From contig NZ_JBBMFO010000013.1 of the NCBI RefSeq assembly GCF_040096015.1, positions 1-48,641 on the forward strand: DNA of 48,641 bases, given 5' to 3'. Made by a program: the position numbers and the translations under genes. This document shows positions 1 to 8,609 of this stretch, piece by piece. Each line of letters opens with the position of its first letter. Position 1 is the first letter of the stretch. The notes beneath the pieces are model-generated. The model did not search any database, was not told the origin of the DNA, and was given only the letters and a program-made list of their open reading frames with translations. Source of the stretch: Peptoniphilus_A hominis. GTDB taxonomy: Bacteria; Bacillota; Clostridia; Tissierellales; Peptoniphilaceae.

Positions 1-70
1 CGTATAAGTGCAATTTTTTTATATAAAAATATCTGTTAGAGATTTACTCCCCAACAGATATTATAGAGCC
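1..70 (-). mobile_element. End of a multicopy element, probably an insertion sequence (partial)
   Basis: These 70 bases are an exact reverse complement of positions 48571-48640, so both contig ends carry the same element end facing outwards. Read on the minus strand it begins GGCTCTATAATATCTGTTGG, forms a hairpin (ATATCTGTT pairing with AACAGAT-AT) and continues into a T-rich stretch. A diverged relative lies at 44970-45037. The GGCTCT start and subterminal hairpin remind me of ISL3-family ends, but no transposase is visible here, so the family is an inference. The contig probably stops here because the element is present in several copies. Confidence 0.6.
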
Positions 71-104
71 AAAAAATAATGCTACAAGAAAACTCGTAGC
101 ATTA
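71..104 (-). terminator. Intrinsic terminator after the HIT gene
   Basis: A 9-bp stem (TAATGCTAC at 77-85 with GTAGCATTA at 96-104) and a 10-nt loop are followed on the minus strand by six T (71-76). It lies 20 bases after the HIT stop codon and would end the prmA-to-HIT operon. Confidence 0.85.
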
Positions 105-124
105 AAAATTTTATTTAATTTGAA

Positions 125-463
125 TCAACCTGGTGGCCAATTTAAACTTCTTCCACCAAGGACATGGAAGTGAAGGTGATCAACACTTTGACCTCCATCT
201 TCTTTGCAGTTATTTACAATTCTGTAGCCCTTAGTAAGTCCTGCCTCAGCGCAAAGTTTTTTGGCAACTAAAAATACATGGCCAATTAATTCCTTGTGAC
301 TTTCATCAAGGTCATCTGCTGATGCAATATGTTCCTTTGGCACAATTAAAAAATGTGTGGGTGCTTGTGGGTCTATGTCCTTAAATGCATAGACAAGTTC
401 GTCTTCATAAATTTTGTCTGAATGGATTTCTCCACTAATTATTTTACAAAATAAACAGTCCAT
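125..463 (-). CDS. HIT family (HinT-like) nucleotide hydrolase
   Basis: A 112-residue protein of the histidine-triad family. Members hydrolyse AMP-linked substrates such as adenosine phosphoramidates in the cytoplasm. The catalytic triad HLHFH is at residues 96-100, with the usual C-terminal WPPG at 109-112. Cys3 and Cys6 form the N-terminal CxxC that many bacterial members use for zinc. Length and ends match complete HinT proteins. The start has a strong AAGGAGG site inside the end of the upstream DUF1284 gene, with only two bases between the genes, so they are cotranscribed. It is the last gene of the operon and is followed by a terminator. The physiological substrate cannot be told from sequence. 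Confidence 0.93.
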   Translation of the reverse strand: MDCLFCKIISGEIHSDKIYEDELVYAFKDIDPQAPTHFLIVPKEHIASADDLDESHKELIGHVFLVAKKLCAEAGLTKGYRIVNNCKEDGGQSVDHLHFHVLGGRSLNWPPG

Positions 464-465
464 TC

Positions 466-849
466 TTACCTCCTTTTTCCTTCAACTTCTTTGCAGAGTT
501 CGTTCCACTGACAAGATCTGCAAATTTCCTCTCGCCTATCTTTACTAAATATTATATCACAGGATAAAGCCCTAAGGTCCTCCCAAAAATATTTTTCATC
601 TGCCCTTATATTTAAAAGCTTTAAAACTTTCTCGTCGTAGGATTTTACTTTCTCTTGGCTCTCACAAACTTCTCCAAGATTTTCTGGGCAGTATTTGCAA
701 ATATCATCTAGGTCTTTTATAAGCCTTACCTCAGGATTTTCTCTAAGCTTTTTTATAACTTCAGTCATATTTTTTGAAAAGTCATCGCTATATCCCTCGC
801 CCACAAAATTTTCTGTGCACAAGAGATGATGGGCTCTTATCTTTAACAT
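466..849 (-). CDS. DUF1284 domain protein, cysteine-rich
   Basis: A 127-residue protein with the DUF1284 N-terminal signature IRAHHLLC (residues 4-11) and GEGYSDDFSKNM. It carries a series of cysteines (HHLLC, CKYC plus a later C, CRSC plus a later C), which suggests an Fe-S cluster or zinc; this is inference, as the function of the family is not established to my knowledge. It starts directly after the mtaB stop codon; the end of mtaB supplies GGTGAT as a weak ribosome binding site. It sits between mtaB and the HIT gene in one operon. Confidence 0.8.
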   Translation of the reverse strand: MLKIRAHHLLCTENFVGEGYSDDFSKNMTEVIKKLRENPEVRLIKDLDDICKYCPENLGEVCESQEKVKSYDEKVLKLLNIRADEKYFWEDLRALSCDIIFSKDRREEICRSCQWNELCKEVEGKRR

Positions 850-2148
850 TTAATCACCAATAATTTCGCAGTTAGCAATTTTGCCTGTATCTAAAATTTT
901 TACCTCTTTTATTTTATTTTTAAGATCAATCTGGCTTTTTGCCTTAACTCTAATGTAGTTTGTAGTGTAGCCGTAGTACTCGCCCTCATGTTCTTCTTCA
1001 AATAAAACTGACTGAGGGGTCTTCATATTTTCTCTCTCAAAAATTTCTTGATATTCTTCTCCAAGGGCAATTAATTTTTCTGATCTTTCTTTTTTCACAT
1101 TTCCGTCAATTTGATTTTTCATGAGGGCTGCCTTAGTATTTTTTCTTTTGGAATACTTAAAGACATGAATTCTTGAAAAGCCAACTTCTCTTACAATCCT
1201 CATTGAATCACGAAAATCTTCTTCCCTCTCGCCAGGAAAGCCAACAATAATGTCTGTTGTAAGGCCTGCATGAGGCATATACTTTCTTATAATATTTGCT
1301 TTTTCAATGTATTCTTCACGAGTGTATCTTCTATTCATTGCCTTTAAAATGTTATTAGACCCAGATTGTAGGGACAGGTGGAAGTGGTCGCAGAGCTTTC
1401 CAGTTTTCACTGCTCTTTCCATAAATTCATCTGTAATAATTATGGGCTCAACAGAAGAAAGTCTTATCCTCTCAATGCCATCAACTTCTGCAATGGCTTC
1501 AATTAAATCAATTAGTCTCATGTCGCCCATATCCATGCCAAAAGACCCTATGTGAATGCCCGTCAAGACTATTTCTTTAAAGCCACGGTCTGCAAGAGTT
1601 CTTGCCTCTCTCACTGAATCTTCAATGGTCCTTGACCTAATTGGTCCCCTGGCAAAGGGAATTATGCAGTAGCTACAAAATCTGTTGCAGCCATCTTGAA
1701 CCTTCATGTAGGCACGAGTCCTGTTGTTGCTGTCAAAATTTGTGGTGTTGGCAAACTCACGGACATTTTTTAAATCCTTAACTATATTTATTTTTTCGTG
1801 AAACGCTTTTGACTCTTCAATTAAGTCCACGATTTTATTTCTCTCAGTGGTTCCAATTACAACATCCACGCCCTCAATATTTTTAACTTCATCGGGGCTT
1901 ACTTGTGAGTAACAACCAACAACTGCTACCACAGAATCGGGGTTTTTCTTTTTTGATTTTCTAATAAACTGTCTGGATTTTCTATCTGATAAGTTTGTAA
2001 CTGTGCAAGTATTTACAATATACACATCGCTAAATTCATCATTTCCAACTTCTCTATAGCCTCTCTTTTCAAAAATTTCGCTCATGGCTTCTGATTCGTA
2101 TTGGTTGACCTTGCAGCCAAGAGTTAAAATTGAAAAAGTTTTTTCCAT
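850..2148 (-). CDS. mtaB: tRNA (t6A37) methylthiotransferase MtaB
   Basis: A 432-residue radical-SAM methylthiotransferase that converts t6A to ms2t6A at position 37 of ANN-decoding tRNAs. The N-terminal UPF0004 domain has TLGCKVNQYES (Cys12), Cys48 and Cys79 as ligands of the auxiliary cluster. The radical-SAM cluster is CNRFCSYC (Cys154, 158, 161). A C-terminal TRAM-like region follows. The TLGCKVNQYE motif separates MtaB from MiaB and RimO. The gene overlaps the rsmE stop by one base and is followed immediately by DUF1284, so it is within an operon. This placement after rsmE is conserved in Firmicutes. Confidence 0.95.
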   Translation of the reverse strand: MEKTFSILTLGCKVNQYESEAMSEIFEKRGYREVGNDEFSDVYIVNTCTVTNLSDRKSRQFIRKSKKKNPDSVVAVVGCYSQVSPDEVKNIEGVDVVIGTTERNKIVDLIEESKAFHEKINIVKDLKNVREFANTTNFDSNNRTRAYMKVQDGCNRFCSYCIIPFARGPIRSRTIEDSVREARTLADRGFKEIVLTGIHIGSFGMDMGDMRLIDLIEAIAEVDGIERIRLSSVEPIIITDEFMERAVKTGKLCDHFHLSLQSGSNNILKAMNRRYTREEYIEKANIIRKYMPHAGLTTDIIVGFPGEREEDFRDSMRIVREVGFSRIHVFKYSKRKNTKAALMKNQIDGNVKKERSEKLIALGEEYQEIFERENMKTPQSVLFEEEHEGEYYGYTTNYIRVKAKSQIDLKNKIKEVKILDTGKIANCEIIGD

Positions 2149-2837
2149 TACTCACACTCCTTTCCGTGTATTATATAAAAGGACGCAGTGATTGCTGCAG
2201 TCTCGGCTCTTAATATTCTCCTGCCAAGACCAACTTTTTTTGCATCCCTTAAAATTTCAAGTTCCCTTTCTGATATGCCGCCTTCGGGTCCAATTACAAG
2301 ACCAATATTATCGCCAAGCTCATGAATAATTTCTCCAAGCTGAGTCTTGTCTTCATCTTCATAGCAAAGGACCAGGTCGCCCTTAAATTTTAAAATGTCA
2401 TCGGTCTTAATTATGTCGTGAACTATGGGGATTATGTCCCTCTTAGATTGCTTTGCCGCAGACTCAACAATTTTTTGATATCTTTCCTTCTTCTTGTCCT
2501 TTTTCTTTGAAATATCAGAAATCGTCCTATCCATTAAAACTGGGTAAAAGTCACTGACACCAATTTCTGTGGCGTGCCTTAAGACATCTTCTGACTTATT
2601 ATTTTTTATGACTCCAAAAAATAGGGATAGCCTAACCTTGGATTCGTTAGATTCCTCAACCTCTCCAATTTTTTTGAGCTTGCCGGCATAAAAAGCAAAG
2701 GAAAAAATTCCATCACTAAAGACAACTTGAAAGACTTCTCCATCTTCTATCCTAATTACATTTTTTAAGTGATGGATTGTCTCTTCCTTTAAATTTGTAT
2801 TTCCCTTAAATTCTCTATCTTCAAAAAATCTATACAT
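2148..2837 (-). CDS. rsmE: 16S rRNA m3U1498 methyltransferase RsmE
   Basis: A 229-residue SPOUT-class methyltransferase for N3-methylation of U1498 in 16S rRNA. It shows the N-terminal PUA-like part (MYRFF...HHLKNVIR), the trefoil-knot motif IGPEGG (about 182-187) and the second knot motif LGRRILRAETA (204-214) that bind S-adenosylmethionine. Length is about normal, slightly short. It overlaps the prmA stop by 8 bases and shares one base with mtaB, so translation is likely coupled in the operon. Confidence 0.95.
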   Translation of the reverse strand: MYRFFEDREFKGNTNLKEETIHHLKNVIRIEDGEVFQVVFSDGIFSFAFYAGKLKKIGEVEESNESKVRLSLFFGVIKNNKSEDVLRHATEIGVSDFYPVLMDRTISDISKKKDKKKERYQKIVESAAKQSKRDIIPIVHDIIKTDDILKFKGDLVLCYEDEDKTQLGEIIHELGDNIGLVIGPEGGISERELEILRDAKKVGLGRRILRAETAAITASFYIIHGKECE

Positions 2838-3732
2838 TTAATTTTCCCACTATGGCAAGCCAATTATTCTTTTCGATTTCGTCAATTATTTCAAAATTAT
2901 TTTCCCTTAGGGCATCAATTACCATTTGTCTTCTCTCTTTTATAATTCCTGAAGTGATAAAAATTCCGCCAGGATCCATATGATTTTTTAGATTTTTTAT
3001 TTCATCAACGATTATCTCTGCAATGATGTTTGAAACAATTAAATCTGCTCTTCCCTTTACTACATCTAAGAGATTGCCCTTTTTAATTTCCATCTTGTCT
3101 TCTACATCATTTAATTTTGCATTTTCATGAGACGCATCAATGCACTTGTCGTCAATATCAATTGCAAGGGCTCTCTTTGCTCCAAGCTTTAAGGCAGCAA
3201 TGGCAAGTATGCCTGAGCCGCAGCCAATGTCAAAAATTTCGTCGCCTTCCTTTACATATTTTTCTAAAAGTTCAAGGCACATGTAAGTTGACTCGTGAGT
3301 GCCAGTTCCAAAAGCCATGCCTGGATTTATTTTTATAATTTTTCTATTTGAATTATATTCTTCCCACTCAGGAACAATTGCAAGGCTCTCTCCAATTTCT
3401 AGGGGCTTGTAATATTTCTTCCAATTGTTAGCCCAATCCTCATCGTCTTTTTCTTCTATTTTTGAATTTCCTAAAGACTTTTCTTCAAGTTCAGCCTTTA
3501 TTTTTTTTGCATCCTCTAAATTTTCTGGATAAACTTTTATGGCAAAAATTTCTTTATCAGAATTTAAAAGGGGATAATCTATAAAGTCCCAGTCCTTTTC
3601 GTCTTGGTCCAGCTCCTCCACTAAGTGGCTGGAAACTTCTTCACTTGTATAAATTCCATAGTCAAAAAGAATTCCCTCAATTAAATCTTTTTTTTCCTTT
3701 GAAGTATTTATTGTCATTTCAATGTATTTCAT
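2830..3732 (-). CDS. prmA: Ribosomal protein L11 methyltransferase PrmA
   Basis: A 300-residue class I SAM methyltransferase that trimethylates ribosomal protein L11. An N-terminal substrate-recognition domain is followed by INPGMAFGTGTH (135-146) and the SAM-binding loop DIGCGSG (168-174), then the NIIAEII motif. It is the first gene of the prmA-rsmE-mtaB-DUF1284-HIT operon, with its own promoter at 3749-3777 and the dnaJ terminator upstream. The start codon has a CAGGTGAT site five bases upstream. Confidence 0.95.
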   Translation of the reverse strand: MKYIEMTINTSKEKKDLIEGILFDYGIYTSEEVSSHLVEELDQDEKDWDFIDYPLLNSDKEIFAIKVYPENLEDAKKIKAELEEKSLGNSKIEEKDDEDWANNWKKYYKPLEIGESLAIVPEWEEYNSNRKIIKINPGMAFGTGTHESTYMCLELLEKYVKEGDEIFDIGCGSGILAIAALKLGAKRALAIDIDDKCIDASHENAKLNDVEDKMEIKKGNLLDVVKGRADLIVSNIIAEIIVDEIKNLKNHMDPGGIFITSGIIKERRQMVIDALRENNFEIIDEIEKNNWLAIVGKLNV

Positions 3733-3748
3733 CTAATCACCTGACTTC

Positions 3749-3777
3749 ATTATATATTACCTGAAATTTTTATACAA
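3749..3777 (-). promoter_or_regulatory. Sigma-A promoter of the prmA operon
   Basis: On the minus strand TTGTAT (3772-3777), a 17-bp spacer and TATAAT (3749-3754) lie just upstream of the prmA ribosome binding site. Together with the dnaJ terminator at 3785-3807 this marks prmA as the head of a separate transcription unit. Confidence 0.7.
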
Positions 3778-3784
3778 TTTAAAA

Positions 3785-3807
3785 AATGCGAATCAGTGAT
3801 CCGCATT
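3785..3807 (-). terminator. Terminator after dnaJ
   Basis: Stem AATGCGAAT/ATCCGCATT (3785-3793 with 3799-3807, one G-U pair in the minus-strand RNA) and a 5-nt loop, followed by a T run. The hairpin overlaps the dnaJ stop codon. Confidence 0.8.
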
Positions 3808-4936
3808 AATCAAATAAGTCTTTTAACTTGTCTAAAAATGATTTTTTATTTTCCTCAACTTCTGGTTCAGTATCTCTCAATTCCTCCAAAAGTTTTCTCT
3901 GCTCATCTGAAACCTTTTTAGGAATAATTATGTCAACTTTAAAGAAAAGATCTCCCCTCTGATTTTCACGATTTACATAGGGAACTCCTTCGCCCTTTAG
4001 TCTAAAGACTGTGCCGCCAGTGGTGCCCTTAGGTATGTCGTAGTCCACAAGTTTTTTTAGAGTTGGAACTTTTATCTTTGCACCAAGGACTGCATCGGAA
4101 TAGGATATTGGAATGTTTAGATAGATGTCATTGCCCTCTCTCTTAAAGACTGCATCAGACCTAACTCTAATGTAGACAAATATGTCTCCATTTTCTCCAC
4201 CATTTTCACCAACAGAGCCTTGACCCTTTAGTGAAATAATATTTCCAGTGTCCACGCCCTTAGGAATATTTACTTTTAATTTTTTGCTCTTTAGGACAGC
4301 TCCTCTGCCACCACATTTCTTGCAAGGCTGGTCAATTACTTCGCCAGTTCCATGACACTTGTCACAAGAAGAAGTTCTAACAAACCTACCAAAAGGTGTG
4401 TTTTGCTCTGATGTGACTTGTCCAGATCCATGGCACTTGTCACACTCATGCTTTTCTGAGCCAGGTTCCATTTTGCTGCCGTGACATTGGCCGCACTCTT
4501 CCTTAACCTTTACTGAAATTTCTTTTTCCACACCAAAAATTGCTTCAAAGAAATCAAGAGTTACATCAACTCTAGTGTCAGGTCCCTTCTTTGGCATGTC
4601 CTTTCTATTTGCATATTCGTATCTATTTGATCTTGAGCCGCCAAAAATATCAAAGATGTCATCAAAAATATCAGAGAATCCACCAAAGCCGCTGCCGCCA
4701 GAAGCACCCATGTTACCCTTAAGTCCTTCTTCGCCATAGACATCGTAAATCTGTCTCTTTTCGTCGTCAGATAGGACTTCATAGGCATAGGAAATTTCCT
4801 TAAACCTTGCTTCTGCCACTTCGTCTCCTGGATTTAAGTCGGGGTGATACTTTTTCGCAAGCTTTTTATAAGATCTCTTTAATTCTTCCTTTGTTACATT
4901 TTTTTCAACTTCAAGAATTTCATAAAAATTTCTCAT
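3806..4936 (-). CDS. dnaJ: Chaperone DnaJ (Hsp40)
   Basis: A 376-residue co-chaperone that stimulates DnaK ATPase and delivers clients. The J domain has HPD at residues 31-33, then a Gly/Phe-rich linker, four zinc-binding repeats (CGQCHGSK, CDKCHGSG, CDKCHGTG, CKKCGGRG) and the C-terminal substrate-binding domains. The first zinc repeat ends in Lys instead of Gly. I chose the ATG at 4936 because it follows GAGGTGG at a normal distance; an upstream in-frame TTG at 4948 has no such site. A terminator between dnaK and dnaJ means dnaJ receives only read-through or has its own weak promoter. Confidence 0.96.
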   Translation of the reverse strand: MRNFYEILEVEKNVTKEELKRSYKKLAKKYHPDLNPGDEVAEARFKEISYAYEVLSDDEKRQIYDVYGEEGLKGNMGASGGSGFGGFSDIFDDIFDIFGGSRSNRYEYANRKDMPKKGPDTRVDVTLDFFEAIFGVEKEISVKVKEECGQCHGSKMEPGSEKHECDKCHGSGQVTSEQNTPFGRFVRTSSCDKCHGTGEVIDQPCKKCGGRGAVLKSKKLKVNIPKGVDTGNIISLKGQGSVGENGGENGDIFVYIRVRSDAVFKREGNDIYLNIPISYSDAVLGAKIKVPTLKKLVDYDIPKGTTGGTVFRLKGEGVPYVNRENQRGDLFFKVDIIIPKKVSDEQRKLLEELRDTEPEVEENKKSFLDKLKDLFD

Positions 4937-5051
4937 CTTCCACCTCAATAGTTTTATATTCTAATATAAAGTCTTGGAAAAATAAAGCTTATTTTGTAAT
5001 TTCAATTTTACTCACAAGTTTTTGCAAGAAAAACAAAATAATTTTAAACAT

Positions 5052-5078
5052 AAAAAAAGTTGCAGCCGAAACTGCAAC
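5052..5078 (-). terminator. Terminator between dnaK and dnaJ
   Basis: Stem GTTGCAG/CTGCAAC (5059-5065 with 5072-5078) and a 6-nt loop are followed by seven T on the minus strand. It lies 16 bases past the dnaK stop codon and probably reduces transcription into dnaJ. Confidence 0.85.
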
Positions 5079-5093
5079 AATTTTATTTAATTA

Positions 5094-6920
5094 TTATTCT
5101 TCGTCATCATCAACAACTTCATAGTCAGCGTCAACTACATCATCATCTTGTTTTGCATCAGTTGCGCCAGCTTGTCCTTGTGCACCTTGTTGCTTGTAAA
5201 TTTCTTCAGAAATTGCGTAGAAAGCTTGAGTCAATTCTTCTGTTTTAGACTTAATTGCTTCAAGGTCTTCGCCATCTTTTACATCCTTTAGAGCCTTAAT
5301 TGCATCTTCAATCTTATTCTTGTCTGCATCAGAAATTTTTCCTTTAACATCTTTTAATGTGTTTTCAGATTGATAGATCATTGAGTCAGCATTGTTCTTT
5401 GCTTCAATTAAATCTTTCTTCTTAGCATCTTCTTGTGCGTACATTTCAGCTTCTTTAACTTTCTTTTCAATTTCTTCTTCATTTAAGTTAGTTGAAGATG
5501 TAATTGTGATGTGTTGTTCTTTGCCTGTGCCTAAATCTTTTGCACTTACATTTACAATACCATTGGCATCAATGTCAAATGTTACTTCAATTTGTGGCAC
5601 TCCTCTTCTTGCTGGAGCAATTCCATCAAGGGTAAATCTGCCAAGAGTTACATTGTCCTTACCCATTTGTCTTTCACCTTGAAGTACGTGAATTTCTACA
5701 GAAGTTTGGTTATCAGCTGCAGTTGTAAATACTTGTGACTTCTTAGTTGGAATAGTTGTATTTCTTTCGATAAGTCTTGTTGTGATGTTACCCATTGTTT
5801 CAATTCCTAGAGAAAGTGGTGTTACATCAAGTAGTAACAAGTCTTTTACATCGCCTGAAAGAACTCCACCTTGAATAGCTGCACCAAGGGCAACACATTC
5901 ATCTGGGTTGATGTCCTTTTGAGGTTGTTTGCCAGTTAATTTTTTAATACATTCTTGTACTGCTGGAATTCTTGTTGAACCACCAACTAGAAGAACTTTG
6001 TCAATGTCACTTGCAGAAAGTCCTGCATCAGAAAGTGCATCCTTAACAGGTCCTTCAGTCATCTTTACAAGGTCTGCTGTAAGTTCATCAAATTTAGCAC
6101 GAGTTAAGTCCATATTTAAGTGAAGTGGACCAGCTTGTGATGCTGTAATAAATGGAAGGTTTATATTAGTTGACATTGTAGAAGAAAGTTCCTTCTTAGC
6201 CTTTTCAGCAGCTTCCTTAAGTCTTTGAAGACTCATCTTGTCAGCCTTTAGGTCAATGCCATTTTCCTTCTTAAATTCTTCAGCTATATAGTCGATAACT
6301 CTGTTGTCAAAGTCATCTCCACCAAGTTTGTTGTTACCACGAGTTGCGTGTACTTCAAATACTCCATCAGAAAGTTCAAGGATTGATACGTCGAAAGTAC
6401 CACCGCCAAGGTCGTAAACCATTACTGTTTGAGCTTCTGTGTCCTTGTCTTCTCCATAAGCAAGAGCAGCTGCAGTTGGTTCGTTTACAATTCTCTTGAC
6501 ATCAAGTCCTGCTATTCTTCCTGCGTCCTTAGTTGCTTGTCTTTGAGCATCTGTAAAATATGCTGGAACAGTGATAACTGCTTCAGTAATTTTTTCGCCA
6601 AGATAAGATTCTGCATCAGATTTTAATTTTTGTAAAATCATAGCTGAAATATCTTGTGGTGTGTAAGTTTTTGAATCTATTTTTACATTAAAGTCAGAAC
6701 CCATGTGTCTCTTAATAGATGAAATAGTTCTGTCTGGGTTTGTGATAGCTTGTCTCTTAGCAGTTTCTCCTACTAATCTTTCTCCATCTTTTGTAAAAGC
6801 TACAACAGAAGGTGTAGTTCTATTACCTTCGATGTTTGGAATTATTACAGCGTCTCCGCCTTCCATTACTGCTACTGCAGAGTTAGTTGTTCCTAAATCA
6901 ATACCAATTATTTTTCCCAT
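5094..6920 (-). CDS. dnaK: Chaperone DnaK (Hsp70)
   Basis: A complete 608-residue Hsp70. The nucleotide-binding domain opens with GIDLGTTNS and contains the DLGGGTFDVS phosphate loop and the LLVGGSTRIP motif. The substrate-binding domain and a helical lid follow, ending in an acidic tail (DYEVVDDDEE). It folds newly made and stress-damaged proteins with GrpE and DnaJ. The start is preceded by TTAGGAGGTAA. It lies 25 bases after grpE in the HrcA-controlled operon, and its stop is followed by a terminator. Confidence 0.98.
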   Translation of the reverse strand: MGKIIGIDLGTTNSAVAVMEGGDAVIIPNIEGNRTTPSVVAFTKDGERLVGETAKRQAITNPDRTISSIKRHMGSDFNVKIDSKTYTPQDISAMILQKLKSDAESYLGEKITEAVITVPAYFTDAQRQATKDAGRIAGLDVKRIVNEPTAAALAYGEDKDTEAQTVMVYDLGGGTFDVSILELSDGVFEVHATRGNNKLGGDDFDNRVIDYIAEEFKKENGIDLKADKMSLQRLKEAAEKAKKELSSTMSTNINLPFITASQAGPLHLNMDLTRAKFDELTADLVKMTEGPVKDALSDAGLSASDIDKVLLVGGSTRIPAVQECIKKLTGKQPQKDINPDECVALGAAIQGGVLSGDVKDLLLLDVTPLSLGIETMGNITTRLIERNTTIPTKKSQVFTTAADNQTSVEIHVLQGERQMGKDNVTLGRFTLDGIAPARRGVPQIEVTFDIDANGIVNVSAKDLGTGKEQHITITSSTNLNEEEIEKKVKEAEMYAQEDAKKKDLIEAKNNADSMIYQSENTLKDVKGKISDADKNKIEDAIKALKDVKDGEDLEAIKSKTEELTQAFYAISEEIYKQQGAQGQAGATDAKQDDDVVDADYEVVDDDEE

Positions 6921-6945
6921 ATAAATTACCTCCTAAATAATTCAC

Positions 6946-7497
6946 TTATTGTGAAACTTTGACCATTGCAGGTCTTAACGTTTTGTCATTAATTAAATAA
7001 CCCTTTTGTAAAACTTCAATTACATAGCCACTGTCGTATTCATCAGAATCTTCAGTTAATACTGCGTGGTGATAAGTTGGGTCGAACTCTTCACCAAGTG
7101 CCTTCATCTCAACTATACCTTCCTTTTTAAGGACATCAGTAAGTTGATCTTTTATCATCAATATCCCGTCATAAGTTGAGTCCTTTTCTCCAATAGAATC
7201 TAGGGCTCTCTCAAAATTGTCAAGAACGGGAAGTAAGTCATTTACTATTTTTTTAACTCCAAGCTCAACATATTCAGTCTTTTGCGCTTCAGTTCTTCTC
7301 TTGTAGTTTGCAAAGTCTGCTTGAAGTCTCATGAACTTGTCCATTAAATCTTGGTACTTTTCATCATCAGATGAGTCATTGGTAACTTCTTGACTATCAT
7401 CTTGAACTTCTTCCTCTTTAACTACATCTTCTATATTTTCATTTTCTAATTCTTTATTTTCATCTAAGTTATCTTTTTTTATATCTTCATTTGTCAT
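6946..7497 (-). CDS. grpE: Nucleotide exchange factor GrpE
   Basis: A 183-residue GrpE. An acidic N-terminal extension is followed by the long dimerising helix (FMRLQADFANYKRRT) and the C-terminal beta domain ending in LRPAMVKVSQ. It exchanges ADP for ATP on DnaK. I chose ATG 7497, which follows GAGGGAG closely. A GTG at 7509 that overlaps the hrcA stop codon is the alternative and would add four residues. Either way translation is close to hrcA and probably coupled. Confidence 0.93.
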   Translation of the reverse strand: MTNEDIKKDNLDENKELENENIEDVVKEEEVQDDSQEVTNDSSDDEKYQDLMDKFMRLQADFANYKRRTEAQKTEYVELGVKKIVNDLLPVLDNFERALDSIGEKDSTYDGILMIKDQLTDVLKKEGIVEMKALGEEFDPTYHHAVLTEDSDEYDSGYVIEVLQKGYLINDKTLRPAMVKVSQ

Positions 7498-7505
7498 GTA
7501 CTCCC

Positions 7506-8528
7506 TCACATTTCTTTTAATCCTCTCGTCAAAGCGTCGCTAAAAGTTTTAACCACCTTAACCAATCTCGTGTAATCAATCCTAACTGGTCCAATTAGTC
7601 CAATGCTGCCATAGATGCCAAAGTCCTTGGCAAAGGGTGCCCGAATGATTGTGTTTTCTTTCATAAGGCTTGCACTGTTTTCTGAACCAATAATCACTTC
7701 CACATCTCCTGTGAAGTTATCATTATTTAAGATTTGAAATAAACTGTCTCTGTCCTCAACTAAACTCATAAAATCTTTAGCCTTGTCAAGATCCCTATAT
7801 TCGTCAAAATTTAAAATATTAGTGAGGCCGTCATAATAAATTTCAATGGATGAGACCTTTTTATTAAACTTGCTTGCAATTTTTACAACATTGGAAATAA
7901 AATTTCCATGCCTAATCATGTCATCGGAAAGAGAAATTTTTAGTGACTCAATTTTGTCAAAATCAATTCCCGACATCTTTTCATTTAAAACCTTCTCTAT
8001 ATAATAAAAATCTTCGTCAGGAATATTTTCAATTTCTAAAAAATATCTCTCAATAACTCCTCTGTCCCCTATTAGAACTAAGAGTGCTGTTTTTTCGTCA
8101 ATTTTTACTAGAGTAAGTCTTTTTATCTTTGTGTCAGCCTTTTGCGGTGTAATAAGATATGCCGTACAGTTGCTGACGCTGGCAAGTAAGTTTACAGAAT
8201 TTTTATAAAAGTCTTCAATATTTCTTGAAGTGTATAAAAGTCTGTCCTTGATTTTTTCTGAAGCATCTATGTCATGAAATTCATTTAAACTTTTAAAAAA
8301 CTCATCAACATAAAATCTATAAGCCTTGTCAGAAGGAATTCTTCCAGCTGATTGATGTGGCTTATTTAAAAAACCAAGATCTTCAAGATCTGCCATTTCA
8401 TTTCTTATTGTCGCTGAACTAACTCCAAGGTCGTAATCTTTGGATAGAGTTCGTGACCCGACGGGAGTGGGCATATCAATGTATGCCTCAATTATGGCAT
8501 TTAAAATATTTATTTTTCTAGTATCCAT
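7506..8528 (-). CDS. hrcA: Heat-inducible transcription repressor HrcA
   Basis: A 340-residue repressor that binds CIRCE operators and is kept active by GroEL in other Firmicutes. The N-terminal winged helix includes PTPVGSRTLSKDYDLGVS and SSATIRNEMADLE-like recognition residues, and the C-terminal GAF-like ligand domain ends with a conserved dimer region. I chose ATG 8528, with GGAGGG just upstream. Reading back to a GTG at 8549 would place the start inside the CIRCE element and is unlikely. It heads hrcA-grpE-dnaK and is autoregulated through the CIRCE at 8543-8569. Confidence 0.97.
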   Translation of the reverse strand: MDTRKINILNAIIEAYIDMPTPVGSRTLSKDYDLGVSSATIRNEMADLEDLGFLNKPHQSAGRIPSDKAYRFYVDEFFKSLNEFHDIDASEKIKDRLLYTSRNIEDFYKNSVNLLASVSNCTAYLITPQKADTKIKRLTLVKIDEKTALLVLIGDRGVIERYFLEIENIPDEDFYYIEKVLNEKMSGIDFDKIESLKISLSDDMIRHGNFISNVVKIASKFNKKVSSIEIYYDGLTNILNFDEYRDLDKAKDFMSLVEDRDSLFQILNNDNFTGDVEVIIGSENSASLMKENTIIRAPFAKDFGIYGSIGLIGPVRIDYTRLVKVVKTFSDALTRGLKEM

Positions 8529-8542
8529 AATTCCCTCCTTTG

Positions 8543-8569
8543 TTAGCACTCATTAATGTCGAGTGCTAA
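8543..8569. promoter_or_regulatory. CIRCE operator (HrcA binding site)
   Basis: A perfect CIRCE: TTAGCACTC, a 9-base spacer, then GAGTGCTAA. It lies between the hrcA promoter and the hrcA ribosome binding site, where bound HrcA blocks transcription of hrcA-grpE-dnaK. Confidence 0.98.
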
Positions 8570-8578
8570 TCTATTTAT

Positions 8579-8607
8579 ATAGTACCCTCTTCCAAAAGCT
8601 TTGTCAA
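8579..8607 (-). promoter_or_regulatory. Sigma-A promoter of hrcA-grpE-dnaK
   Basis: On the minus strand TTGACA (8602-8607), a 17-bp spacer and TACTAT (8579-8584). The predicted transcription start falls at the upstream edge of the CIRCE element, the usual geometry of an HrcA-repressed promoter. Confidence 0.88.
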
Positions 8608-8609
8608 GG

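Noticed and set aside
8529..8549. Upstream GTG start for hrcA
   Set aside because: It lies within the CIRCE operator and downstream of it there is a better ATG with GGAGGG.
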